Shown here piece after piece: positions 14,834-23,123 of a stretch of DNA of 26,776 nucleotides. The notes below the pieces were generated by a model that saw only the letters and a list, made by a program, of their open reading frames with translations, had not been told where the DNA came from and searched no databases. The DNA lies in IMG/VR virus record IMGVR_UViG_3300046369_000691, positions 1 to 26,776 of that record; one strand, given 5' to 3'. Source of the DNA: a virus. A program made the position numbers and the translations under genes. Numbering within the stretch: the stretch's first letter is position 1; each line of letters starts with the position of its first letter.

Positions 14834-17800
14834 CGTCTAATTCCTCCGGTACACCAATATCTTTAACTACATTATTATCTTTAACTGCCTGTTTAACATA
14901 TTGTGCTGCTTCTTTAGTCCAGTTCTTATTCATTGCTGTAAGTAGAGATTCAAAACTATTTAAATCTTTTCCACTATCTAGTTTTAATACTTTTGCAATT
15001 TCATCAGCTTGTTTCCAAGGACCGTCAATTGTTTCGTTTTTATTTTTCTTAGTATATCCTGTACCTGCTTTATTTGGAACAGGTGTACGCTTAACACGTA
15101 ACAATCCTTCAGTTGGACTCCACATATAACGTAATTCTTCCATAGCACGACCGTCTTCTAGTTTAGCATCACTTTGTTGTCTATCAAGTACTGCTGCCAT
15201 TGAAGCTATCATTATATTACGGAATACACCTTTGTATTTTGATTCTTCTTCACTTGGGCTATGGTAATAAGTTTTCATCCAACCTGGATCGCCTGGCATG
15301 AAATCTACTTGTACAAATCCTGTACGTGGTCTTCCATCTGTGTGTTCTTTATTAAAGTTTTGTATTTCAACTTTTGTCATTATAACACTTGATTTTGCAA
15401 TATCTTTAATTAGTGGATTCTTTTTAAGTTTCTCAACAAATGCTGGTAATTCTTCTGGGGGTAAGTTTAATGCAACATCTATGTCGCCACTAAATTGTCT
15501 TTTTCCTACACTACCTAATGTAAAGTTATTTAAATCTATACCTAATGATTTTTCTAACATTTCTAACGTAGGCTTTATTTCATCAATGTGTATAGCACCA
15601 ACACCTGGCATTGCTCCGCCTTCGTTAAGTGTAAAGTACTTGTTAATTAAGTTTGTGTTTTCAAATGTACCATATTTTTGTGTCCATTTGTATAAGTTTG
15701 TTTTATATTTGTCACTTACTCCAAAATCCCAAGCACGTCTTGGTCTAGTTGGTGTTTGTCCTGGTCTAGTTCTAATATTTGGTTTTGGTGCAGGAACTGG
15801 TCCTGGAGCAGGAGCAGGAGCTGGTTCTGGTGCCGGGAATGGTTCAGGAATTGGTTCTGGCGAAGGAACTGGATCTGGTGAAGGAACTGGTTCTGGTACT
15901 ACGCTAGGCACTTCACTTGGAAGTGGATCTGGATCAGTTGGCTGTTCTGGTTTAGCTGGAGCCTCAGGATCTATATCTGGATCAGTAGTTGGTTCTGGTG
16001 CAACTGGGCTATCAGGCTCAGGTGTTAAATCTGGTTGTGTTGGAGATACAGGATCTATTTCCGGTGCATTGCCTGGAGCAGGATCTGTCTGTGGTTCACT
16101 TGGAAGTGGATCTGGATCAGTTGGCTGTTCTGGTTTAGCTGGAGCCTCAGGATCTATTTCTGGATCTGTAGTTGGCTCAGGTGCTTCTGGACTATCAGGA
16201 TCACTTGGAGCATCTGGTTGCTCAGGAGCATCTGGTTTTACATCAGGAGCTTCACCCGGTGCTGGATCTGTCTGTGGTTCACTTGGAAGTGGATCTGGAT
16301 CAGTTGGCTGTTCTGGTTTTGCTGGAGCATCTGGATCTACTTCTGGATCAGTAGTTGGTTCCGGTGCTTCTGGATTTTCTGGTTCTTTACCTGGCTGTGG
16401 TTGTTCAGGTGAAAACGGTGTTACTTTTGGTTTCTTCTCAGGTTCTACTGGCTCTTCTTCTGGCCCTTTAGGTAATGGTTCTTGATCAGGTGCTTCTGGC
16501 TTTGCAGGTGCATCTGGATCTATATCTGGATCTGTTGTAGGATCAGGAACTTCTGGATTCTCTGGTTCTTTACCTGGCTGTGGTTGTTCTGGAGCATCAG
16601 GTTCTATATCTGGGCCTGGCTCTAATGGTTCACTTGGAAGTGGTTCCTGTTCAGGTGCTCCTGGTCTAGCAGGCGGAAAAGGAATAACTTTAGGTCTAGT
16701 AATAGGAATTTCTACAGGAGGTTTCTCTGGATCTATTTCTGGAGTCTTTGGTTGTTTTGGTGTATCTGGAACAATTACAGGCTTTGGAGGTAACGGATCA
16801 TTAGCTGGTAATGGGTCACCATCTGGCTGTGGTACTCTCTGTGGTAATGCATCATATACTGGTGGAGCATCATTTGCTGGTAATGGAAACATTCCTATAT
16901 CTTCTGGTGCTTCAGGAGATAACAATTGTTCTGGTGATGTTGTCATTACTTCTGGTGCTATTTCGTTTGCCGCACGTTGTAATGCTGGATCAACCTTACC
17001 AATTAAATCATCTAATGCTTTTTGAGTTTTTGCTTTACGCATTTTTTCAGCTAAATCATCAGCTGCTTTTTTAAGACCAGGATCAATCACTCCTTCGAGT
17101 GATTTAACAATCTCATCGTTTCTGTATCCTTGAGCAGTTTGATAATCAAAATCGTCCTTGTATCCATCTGGATCAGTTTTATATTTCTTTGTTGTTTTAT
17201 ACCAATCTATAATATCTTGCATAGCTTGGGTTGGATCTGATTTAATATAATCTTGTTGTATCTTCCATTGCAATAATTGCTCATCTTTTAGAGTACCATC
17301 ACCTAATGTACTAGGAGTGATTATATTTAAAACTACACCGCCAAATATTCTAGGAAGTGCTTTCAATCCTAACTTAGATAAATTTTTCCAATCTAATTTT
17401 GGAGGCTTAACATTGTCGTTTGCTGCAATTAACTGTTTCATCATTGCTGGATTTTTTATAAAATAGTTACTAACACTTATTCTAATTCGAGGATTATTTT
17501 TAAATTTGTCTGGAAATAGTTGTGTAACTTTACCAACTGATTGATTGGCTGATGATTTTGATACTCCATATTTTTGTTGAAAGTCTGCAGGATTCATGTT
17601 ATTAAATAAGTCAACTGCTGGCATCCCTTCCATAAGAGCCTCAATTGATTCCATGATCATTTTACTTTGTTTATTATCGCTATAAAAATTAAATGAGTTT
17701 ACTTGAAATTCTTTATTTGGAGTTTTAAAGTTATTCTTACGCATAACTGTTTTTGCAATAAGATCTAATTCATTGTTGTTATTATCCCAACGTAAAACAA

Positions 17801-18080
17801 AAGGAATATTAACATCTGTTGCTAAATCTTTAAGAACCGCTTCAGAATCTGGACCAAGGCGAGCAATTTGCTTGCCCCAATATTTGTATTCTTGTTTAAA
17901 TAAACGAGTCAGCTCACTTGCCGTAATCTGTTTTACATTACGTTCATCGTTTAATCTATCTAAAAAATGTCTTGTAAATTCAACATCAATACCAATTTTC
18001 GCAAATAATCTATCTGCGAATACCTCAATTTGGTCCAGTTCCTGTTGCGATAATTTTCTGTCTACTTCAAATATTCTCAT
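14823..18080 (-). CDS. Giant tagged protein: Pro-rich repeats plus pol-beta-type nucleotidyltransferase
   Basis: A 1085-residue protein. It starts with the tag MRIFEVDRKL. Residues about 30-127 form a mixed helix-strand domain (TRHFLDRLNDERN onward) that I recall from other marine T4-like phages but cannot name. Helices follow to about 380. A Pro/Glu/Asp-rich low-complexity region spans about 385-770 and includes 61-residue repeats. The C-terminal domain (about 800-1000) has GSVGK at about 853 and SGDIDV at about 861-866, plus a third acid in FVQVDFMPG near 926: the metal-binding triad of pol-beta-type nucleotidyltransferases. A late promoter lies 5 bases before the ATG. I infer a packaged enzyme on a long flexible linker that may transfer nucleotides to host RNA, DNA or protein; the target is unknown. 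Confidence 0.75.
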   Translation of the reverse strand: MRIFEVDRKLSQQELDQIEVFADRLFAKIGIDVEFTRHFLDRLNDERNVKQITASELTRLFKQEYKYWGKQIARLGPDSEAVLKDLATDVNIPFVLRWDNNNNELDLIAKTVMRKNNFKTPNKEFQVNSFNFYSDNKQSKMIMESIEALMEGMPAVDLFNNMNPADFQQKYGVSKSSANQSVGKVTQLFPDKFKNNPRIRISVSNYFIKNPAMMKQLIAANDNVKPPKLDWKNLSKLGLKALPRIFGGVVLNIITPSTLGDGTLKDEQLLQWKIQQDYIKSDPTQAMQDIIDWYKTTKKYKTDPDGYKDDFDYQTAQGYRNDEIVKSLEGVIDPGLKKAADDLAEKMRKAKTQKALDDLIGKVDPALQRAANEIAPEVMTTSPEQLLSPEAPEDIGMFPLPANDAPPVYDALPQRVPQPDGDPLPANDPLPPKPVIVPDTPKQPKTPEIDPEKPPVEIPITRPKVIPFPPARPGAPEQEPLPSEPLEPGPDIEPDAPEQPQPGKEPENPEVPDPTTDPDIDPDAPAKPEAPDQEPLPKGPEEEPVEPEKKPKVTPFSPEQPQPGKEPENPEAPEPTTDPEVDPDAPAKPEQPTDPDPLPSEPQTDPAPGEAPDVKPDAPEQPDAPSDPDSPEAPEPTTDPEIDPEAPAKPEQPTDPDPLPSEPQTDPAPGNAPEIDPVSPTQPDLTPEPDSPVAPEPTTDPDIDPEAPAKPEQPTDPDPLPSEVPSVVPEPVPSPDPVPSPEPIPEPFPAPEPAPAPAPGPVPAPKPNIRTRPGQTPTRPRRAWDFGVSDKYKTNLYKWTQKYGTFENTNLINKYFTLNEGGAMPGVGAIHIDEIKPTLEMLEKSLGIDLNNFTLGSVGKRQFSGDIDVALNLPPEELPAFVEKLKKNPLIKDIAKSSVIMTKVEIQNFNKEHTDGRPRTGFVQVDFMPGDPGWMKTYYHSPSEEESKYKGVFRNIMIASMAAVLDRQQSDAKLEDGRAMEELRYMWSPTEGLLRVKRTPVPNKAGTGYTKKNKNETIDGPWKQADEIAKVLKLDSGKDLNSFESLLTAMNKNWTKEAAQYVKQAVKDNNVVKDIGVPEELDDVN
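15914..16462 (-). repeat. 183-bp tandem repeats encoding a Pro-rich linker
   Basis: Near-identical cores of about 95 bases recur at 15914, 16097 and 16280, exactly 183 bases (61 codons) apart, with more diverged flanks. Weaker copies continue toward 16700. The encoded unit is like PEAPEPTTDPEIDPEAPAKP followed by EQPTDPDPLPSE. Confidence 0.85.
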
Positions 18081-18085
18081 ACAAC

Positions 18086-18093
18086 TATTTATG
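18086..18093 (-). promoter_or_regulatory. Late promoter CATAAATA with almost no leader
   Basis: Minus-strand CATAAATA, then five bases (GTTGT), then the ATG of the 1085-residue tagged protein (18080). The layout equals that at 8913-8920, and no ribosome site fits between. Confidence 0.6.
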
Positions 18094-18106
18094 CAAAACG
18101 CATACC

Positions 18107-18466
18107 TTACATTAAAAACACTATTAGAGCATATGTAGCATAGTGGAATATCTGATCAAATGTTTGTAATCTCCAAAATCCTGGCCCTTCTCGTGATATA
18201 TTAAATTTCTTTAGTATATTTGACTTAGTAAAATCAATATGCCAGTGACATATATAGTCTAAAATAGCAAATAATACTGCTGATAATGGATTAATAAAAA
18301 ACAATAATGTTATAAAAGTTAGTACACTATGATCTAACGAGTGTAAATGTAATCCTTTATTAAAATACAAATGTTTTTTTGACGGCACTCTGAATGATTG
18401 TACCGCTAGATCTGCTACTGCATGTTTACACATCAATGCAAACAATATTATTGTTTCTAATTCCAT
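18107..18466 (-). CDS. DUF3307-like membrane protein
   Basis: A 119-residue protein starting at MELETIILFALMCK (ATG 18466 with AGGAAAA upstream; a longer frame to 18517 would overlap the upstream gene). It shows the layout of DUF3307 proteins: an early His/Asp pair followed by LAVQS (CKHAVADLAVQSF), a central HSLDHSVL, two hydrophobic segments, a DYICHWHIDFTK helix and a late FDQIFHYATYAL. These conserved His/Asp in membrane helices hint at metal binding, but the family's function is unknown. It follows the small tagged gene by two bases. Confidence 0.65.
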   Translation of the reverse strand: MELETIILFALMCKHAVADLAVQSFRVPSKKHLYFNKGLHLHSLDHSVLTFITLLFFINPLSAVLFAILDYICHWHIDFTKSNILKKFNISREGPGFWRLQTFDQIFHYATYALIVFLM

Positions 18467-18468
18467 TA

Positions 18469-18687
18469 TTATTTTCCTGTTGGTTTTTCGCCTGTTAAGT
18501 GAGGTTTTGAAAACCACAACTTAAACCAATCGTCTGTTCCAGGCTTTATATTCTTTTCACGTTGTATACGTCCTTTTTCAGAACCTGTAACACTAATGTT
18601 ACTTTCGTCTTTTCCTTTTATAGTATTACCTTCCTTGTCAATAATACCTGCAAGTCTTTTTAATTCATAAATCTCATCTATTTTCAT
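18469..18687 (-). CDS. Small tagged protein (MKIDEIYELK)
   Basis: A 72-residue hydrophilic protein beginning MKIDEIYELKRLAGI, the shared tag with a possible cleavage site at IYE. The middle is charged and probably disordered; the C-terminus has a conserved-looking GTDDWFKLWFSKPHLTGEKP. AGGA stands before the ATG and the gap to the metallopeptidase gene is one base. Likely late and virion-associated; function unknown. Confidence 0.65.
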   Translation of the reverse strand: MKIDEIYELKRLAGIIDKEGNTIKGKDESNISVTGSEKGRIQREKNIKPGTDDWFKLWFSKPHLTGEKPTGK

Positions 18688-18688
18688 T

Positions 18689-19867
18689 TTATTTATTTCC
18701 TAAGTTTGCTGGACGTGGTTTTGGTTTTACTGTTGTTGTTTTTTCTAAATCTGCTGGACGTGGTTTTGGTTTTACTGTTGTCGTAGTTTGATCTTTTCCT
18801 AAGTTTGCCGGGCGTGGTTTTGGTATATTAGTTTGTGCTGGTACTGTAGGTTTAACTACAGGTGGCTTTGGATGTGGATGTTGGTGTCCTTGGCTCATAT
18901 CCGCACTTGGACTATGTTGACCTTTTTTCATAATTATTGGAACATTGCCTCGAATAGGTTTATTAATATCTTTTTGCATTGGATCAGATTTGTACGTATC
19001 AATTGGGTGCATGTCATAGTGATCATTTGGAACTGTTTTTAATGGATTCCATGTTGATTGTCCACCAGTTTTTGTTCCTGGTCCATCAGTCTTATGTTTA
19101 ATTTCATTATCAAATTTTGGTCCTGTTTTTCTATCTTGTATAGTCATCATAGGTGTATCAGTATTTGTAGGAGGGTTCATTTTCAATTGCCATTCGTCAT
19201 AATCTATTCTCTTTTCAGCTACCCTAGCCATCATTTCTTTATGGTAAGCTGCATATGCTTTATAATGAGTATTTAGACTAGGAACATCTGCTTGAATTTT
19301 ATCTGTGATACCTCTGAATTTATTATCTTCAGGTTTTTCTACGTTTTGTATTGCATGCTGTAATTCATGAACGGCAGTAAATCTATTAAGACTATCTGGA
19401 CTCATGGTTATTGTTTTTGTACCAGCATCCCATTGTCCTAATGTTTTGCCACCATCTTCTGAATCTTCTAAATCATCTACTATAATATTGTAATCTTTTA
19501 AAAATGGATATGCTTTGTAAAGTTCAGGATGATCAATTAGATCACTAAATTTATACTTTTTGCCTATCTTTGCTCCATGATCTTTTATTTTAAGATCTTT
19601 ATCAGATACTTCTTGTCGCCAATCACCATTTGGAGTTCTAAACGTTCCTGTTTCCCACCAAATATCAACTCTACTCCAACCTTCCTTTTCCATTTTCCTT
19701 GCAAGTTTTTCTCTGCTTTTATCATATATTTTAGCTTTTGGTCCAATAAATGTAGCTAACTTATCGTCACCTGGTAACTCGCCTTTCTTACGCTTAGACG
19801 AATTCATTTCTTTATCAGATGTTGGCAGTCTTTCAAATAACTTATTTGTAATTTCGGTTATCTTCAT
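18689..19867 (-). CDS. Tagged zinc metallopeptidase with polyvalent-protein-like domain
   Basis: A 392-residue protein with tag MKITEITNKLFERL and a zincin motif HELQH (167-171) in TAVHELQHAIQ; a third ligand could be Glu 211 (KEMMARV). The stretch before it (KAKIYDK, GWSRVDIWWETG, GDWRQEVSD, HPELYKAYP) matches the large polyvalent-protein-associated domain that accompanies such peptidases in phage and plasmid proteins delivered to recipient cells. The C-terminal 70 residues are a Pro/His-rich tail with three KPRPA(N/D)L repeats. Its stop codon region overlaps the start of no other gene; its start overlaps the upstream gene's stop by four bases. I infer a packaged peptidase or maturation factor; the target is unknown. 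Confidence 0.75.
   Translation of the reverse strand: MKITEITNKLFERLPTSDKEMNSSKRKKGELPGDDKLATFIGPKAKIYDKSREKLARKMEKEGWSRVDIWWETGTFRTPNGDWRQEVSDKDLKIKDHGAKIGKKYKFSDLIDHPELYKAYPFLKDYNIIVDDLEDSEDGGKTLGQWDAGTKTITMSPDSLNRFTAVHELQHAIQNVEKPEDNKFRGITDKIQADVPSLNTHYKAYAAYHKEMMARVAEKRIDYDEWQLKMNPPTNTDTPMMTIQDRKTGPKFDNEIKHKTDGPGTKTGGQSTWNPLKTVPNDHYDMHPIDTYKSDPMQKDINKPIRGNVPIIMKKGQHSPSADMSQGHQHPHPKPPVVKPTVPAQTNIPKPRPANLGKDQTTTTVKPKPRPADLEKTTTVKPKPRPANLGNK
18701..18835 (-). repeat. Three short repeats encoding KPRPA tails
   Basis: Copies of a unit of about 25-36 bases begin at 18701, 18746 and 18800 (45 and 54 bases apart), encoding KPKPRPA(N/D)L and TTTTVKP-like spacers at the C-terminus of the peptidase. 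Confidence 0.8.
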
Positions 19868-21711
19868 TTCTTTTTTCCTGCCTTCATGTTAGCACACCAG
19901 TGATACATTTTAGCTTTCTCACCGCTGGCTTTTTTTGCTTTGGCTCTTAGTTCTGTTACGCTACCGTTACAACTAGCACCACTACGTTTTACACGCCCTG
20001 GTCTGCTTTTGCCTTTTACTTTACCGTCTGCAAAGTTTTCTTCTACTGGTTCTTTATTGTCTACTGTTTGTGCCAATTTAGAAATTGTATCTCCAACTTC
20101 TATATTCTTATGTTGTATTCCAACACCCCCTGCATTTTGCCACTTGTTAATATTTTCTCCAAAATCATCAATTAATACATTTGAAGTTCCATCAGATTGT
20201 TTAGCGTATGCGGCTTTGTTGTGGTCAATAATAATTTTTGCTGGTGGGAACATACCTAAATGCTTTTTAATCCATTCACGCTTCTGTGGCTCTGAATTTG
20301 GATCTCCTGGAAGAGGTGCACTTAATATATTATATTTTCCTTTAAACTGCTTAATTGCGTTTAATAGATTTTTTGCATTACTTGTCATTGGTAAATTAAT
20401 CCAAAAGTCATCTGTATCTTTGATTTTTTGTAATGCTTTGTTAACATCTGGAATATTTTTCCAATGTTTAACTCCCATCATTTTATTCCATACTCCAAAG
20501 AAGTCTGCTAATACTCCATCCATGTCTACGTATATTTCTGATTTAGGTCCTACATCTTCAAGTATACTTTGAATATCTTCACCTAATAAATCTTGTTTAG
20601 TTGCTTTGAAATTGCTTTGCTTCCATTGTTGCTTTAGTGTATTTAATGTTTTACCAATTTCTGGTCCTTGAGGTACACCTTTAGCAATTAAGTCAGCACC
20701 GTTTACAGGAAATTCTGGTACTGATGTAACCATAGCATGATCAGCCATTTTCTTTTGATCTTGTAATTCTGCTAGTGCTGATATTTTTTCTTTAGCTATA
20801 CCATCAGCAATCATATCTTCCACTTTCTTTTTATCAAGTTTATTATCTTTATTTTGAGATAAAAAGTTTAATAAATCAGCTTCTGTGTTTTTCATCTTCC
20901 AACGTTTTGCAATGTCTACACTATTATTTAATTGTGCTAATACTATAATTGGATTACTATTATCTTTTACTGTGTTTAAATTATCTACATTAAGTCCTAT
21001 TACTTGTGCTGCACCTGTGTCTTTTATTGTTGCTAATATATTTGCAACGTTTTGTCCTGAAAGTATTTTGCCCATTTCTGACCAAATTCTTTCTGCACTT
21101 ATTTGTGATAGTCCTTTTACATTAGAACTAATAGCTTCTAGTGTTTCTTTGTCCCAAGTAGGAGTTGATAATCTTCCTTGGAAACGGAAGTAACGTAATA
21201 TACGTAAATAATCTTCTTGAATTCTATCTGCTGGATTTCCTACAAACTTACTTACTTTATCTTGTAAGTCGTCCATACCACCAAAGTAATCATGTATTTC
21301 GCCATCTAAATCCATACTCATAGCGTTGTATGTTAAGTCTCTGCGTTTAGCATCTTCTTCCCAACTACGTACAAATTCTACCTTAGCATGTCTACCATCA
21401 GTTTCTTCATCTGATCTTAATGTTGTAATTTCGTAAGGTTCGTTATTAATAACGGCTGTTATAGTTCCATGTTCTATACCGGTTGGTATATGTTTGATCA
21501 TTGCTCTGTCAAACATTTTTTGCATTTCTTGTGGAGTAGCATCAGTAGCTAAGTCAATATCTTTTGGTGATTTACCAAGTGCAACATCTCTAACTGCTCC
21601 GCCAACAATTCTTATTTCAAAATTATGTCTTGCGAAGATACTGCCTAATTCTTTAACATCAGGTGATATTATACTTGTATCCTTGACTTCAGTTACTTCA
21701 AATATTTTCAT
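19864..21711 (-). CDS. Tagged CCA-type nucleotidyltransferase fused to HAD 5'-nucleotidase
   Basis: A 615-residue fusion. Tag MKIFEVTE at 1-8. Residues about 20-370 are a class II CCA-adding/poly(A)-polymerase-type enzyme: VGGAVRD (36-42), DIDLATD (51-57), RRDLTYNAM (123-131), RILRYFRF (170-177), and a C-terminal NGADLIAKGVPQGPEIG (337-353). Residues about 391-545 are a HAD hydrolase like 5'(3')-deoxyribonucleotidases: DMDGVLADFF (396-405), SAP (464-466), and LIDDFGEN (513-520). The tail (563-615) is basic with a Cys pair (SCNGS, HWCANM). With such a tag the enzyme may be packaged and could act on host tRNA ends or nucleotides after injection; alternatively it edits phage RNA. The fusion itself is unambiguous in frame. 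Confidence 0.85.
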   Translation of the reverse strand: MKIFEVTEVKDTSIISPDVKELGSIFARHNFEIRIVGGAVRDVALGKSPKDIDLATDATPQEMQKMFDRAMIKHIPTGIEHGTITAVINNEPYEITTLRSDEETDGRHAKVEFVRSWEEDAKRRDLTYNAMSMDLDGEIHDYFGGMDDLQDKVSKFVGNPADRIQEDYLRILRYFRFQGRLSTPTWDKETLEAISSNVKGLSQISAERIWSEMGKILSGQNVANILATIKDTGAAQVIGLNVDNLNTVKDNSNPIIVLAQLNNSVDIAKRWKMKNTEADLLNFLSQNKDNKLDKKKVEDMIADGIAKEKISALAELQDQKKMADHAMVTSVPEFPVNGADLIAKGVPQGPEIGKTLNTLKQQWKQSNFKATKQDLLGEDIQSILEDVGPKSEIYVDMDGVLADFFGVWNKMMGVKHWKNIPDVNKALQKIKDTDDFWINLPMTSNAKNLLNAIKQFKGKYNILSAPLPGDPNSEPQKREWIKKHLGMFPPAKIIIDHNKAAYAKQSDGTSNVLIDDFGENINKWQNAGGVGIQHKNIEVGDTISKLAQTVDNKEPVEENFADGKVKGKSRPGRVKRSGASCNGSVTELRAKAKKASGEKAKMYHWCANMKAGKKK

Positions 21712-21719
21712 TGGTCATA

Positions 21720-23093
21720 CTACCAAGCTCTGCACGACCAATAACGTGCTTTTGTCTTAGGTCCTGGATTATCACAATTATGTCTTGCTCTAAAGCTCTT
21801 ACGTCTTGCTGGATTAGACTTTTTAATTTTCATAGTCTTCTCGCCTTTTGATTTAGCACTTGAACCGCCGTGTCCGAAGTTTACTTTCTTAACGTTTCCA
21901 GTCTTAGGGTCCTTGACATATACTTTAAACTTTTTAACGTCACCTCTTGTTGGTTTGTTTAGTTTAACTGTTCGTCCTTGATATTCCGCTTCAGTAAGTT
22001 CTTCTAATCCGCCTGGTACATAACTTTGAAATAGTGATTTAAAGTTTGTTTGAAATCTTGCACCATCTGAGCCAGCTCCGCCAAGTCTTGCAAGTCTGCC
22101 AGCTGTTTTGCCTTTACCTTTTTTAGGTTTTGCTGCTGGTGGCTTGTTTGGTGCTTTTGGTTTTGCCACTGGTGGTGCTTTTGGTTTTGCCACTGGTGGT
22201 GCTTTAACTGGAGTTTTGATAACTGGTTGTTTTGCCACTGGTGGTGATTTAACTGGAGTTTTTACAACCGGTTTAGCAATCTTGCCTGCTGGTGGTTGTT
22301 TAACAGCTGGTGGTGATTTTTTAACAGGTGGTTTATCTAAAATTTTAGGAGCCTTTGGTACTTTAGGCATTGCAGGCATTTTAGGTGGACCATCTATTTT
22401 ACCAATAACCGGAGCCTTTGTTGCTGACGGATCTTTTGGTTTCACTACTTTACCTTTGTCTACTGCTAATTTAGGTTTAGATTTAAATGGAGTCTTTGGC
22501 GCTTTTGGTGCCAAATCAGCTATCTGTGGATTTTTTATTTTTGGAGTATCTACAACTTTTAATTCTGGTTTAACTTTTACAGGAGCATCTGCTTTAACTT
22601 TTGGAGTTAGATCTACTTTAGGTTCTTCGGCTTTTTTAGCTAATGACTTAGCGGCATCTGTTCCTGCGTCAACTACATCATCTGCGGCTGCGGCGCCTGC
22701 GGAAAATATCTTCTTGCCACCTTTCCATATAAACTTAGCACCTTTAACTGCGGATTTAGCAACTGCTCCACCTACGATAGTTAATGCTACGTCAGTTCCT
22801 ACTCTAGCGGCTAATTGTTCTTTACTAATTTTGCCATCTTTGTATTCTTTACCTGACTTCCATGTATCATAAGCAGTCCATGCCGCACCTGCGGCCCATA
22901 TTCCTGCTGGTATTAATGGTAATAGTTCTGTTAAATATTGTTGGCCTTTTTCGTCCATTTCAACAACAATACCGTCATCTAAATGTTCTACTACTCTTGA
23001 CTCAACTAAGATATCACCAAATTCAAAACCAACGATATCGCCGGCTTCTGGTTGATCTGATTGTGTTTCTGTAAATAAGTTGTGTACTCTCAT
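21720..23093 (-). CDS. Tagged modular protein: hydrophobic segments, Lys/Pro linker, Cys C-terminus
   Basis: A 457-residue protein. Tag MRVHNLFTET (possible cleavage after FTE). Hydrophobic, Ala/Gly-rich stretches at about 57-75 (LLPLIPAGIWAAGAAWTAY) and 98-115 could insert in membranes. A Lys/Pro/Ala linker spans about 155-345, with a 24-base exact duplication. The C-terminal domain (about 365-457) carries YQGRTVKLNKPTRGDVKK, FGHGGSSAKSKGEKTM and ends FRARHNC...YWSCRAW, a module I recall from several marine T4-like phages. A late promoter and GGAG precede it, so it heads the tagged block. It may be a packaged or membrane-penetrating component. Confidence 0.7.
   Translation of the reverse strand: MRVHNLFTETQSDQPEAGDIVGFEFGDILVESRVVEHLDDGIVVEMDEKGQQYLTELLPLIPAGIWAAGAAWTAYDTWKSGKEYKDGKISKEQLAARVGTDVALTIVGGAVAKSAVKGAKFIWKGGKKIFSAGAAAADDVVDAGTDAAKSLAKKAEEPKVDLTPKVKADAPVKVKPELKVVDTPKIKNPQIADLAPKAPKTPFKSKPKLAVDKGKVVKPKDPSATKAPVIGKIDGPPKMPAMPKVPKAPKILDKPPVKKSPPAVKQPPAGKIAKPVVKTPVKSPPVAKQPVIKTPVKAPPVAKPKAPPVAKPKAPNKPPAAKPKKGKGKTAGRLARLGGAGSDGARFQTNFKSLFQSYVPGGLEELTEAEYQGRTVKLNKPTRGDVKKFKVYVKDPKTGNVKKVNFGHGGSSAKSKGEKTMKIKKSNPARRKSFRARHNCDNPGPKTKARYWSCRAW
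22150..22197 (-). repeat. Exact 24-bp tandem duplication in the Lys/Pro linker
   Basis: The 24 bases at 22150-22173 recur unchanged at 22174-22197, encoding tandem KAPPVAKP units. Partial copies continue to about 22260. Confidence 0.8.
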
Positions 23094-23115
23094 TTTGTAA
23101 ATCTCCTGTTACTTA

Positions 23116-23123
23116 TATTTATC
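23116..23123 (-). promoter_or_regulatory. Late promoter GATAAATA for the tagged block
   Basis: Minus-strand GATAAATA 22 bases before ATG 23093, with AGGAG in the leader. It is flanked by a 6-bp inverted repeat (23106-23111 and 23127-23132) that could be chance. Likely drives the 23093 to 18107 gene run. Confidence 0.7.

Noticed and set aside
15914-16462. Regularly spaced repeats considered as a CRISPR array
   Set aside because: The spacing is 183 bases, the repeats keep a coding frame and the between-repeat sequence is coding and related.
15298-16485. 395-residue plus-strand ORF rich in Gly and Ser
   Set aside because: It is the antisense of the Pro-rich repeats; the biased codons exclude stops on the other strand. 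No ribosome site and no protein-like pattern.
19940-20572. 210-residue plus-strand ORF
   Set aside because: Lies wholly opposite the HAD domain of the nucleotidyltransferase fusion, which has unmistakable motifs.
22108-22872. 254-residue plus-strand ORF rich in Gly, Ala and Phe
   Set aside because: Antisense shadow of the Lys/Pro/Ala linker of the 457-residue protein.
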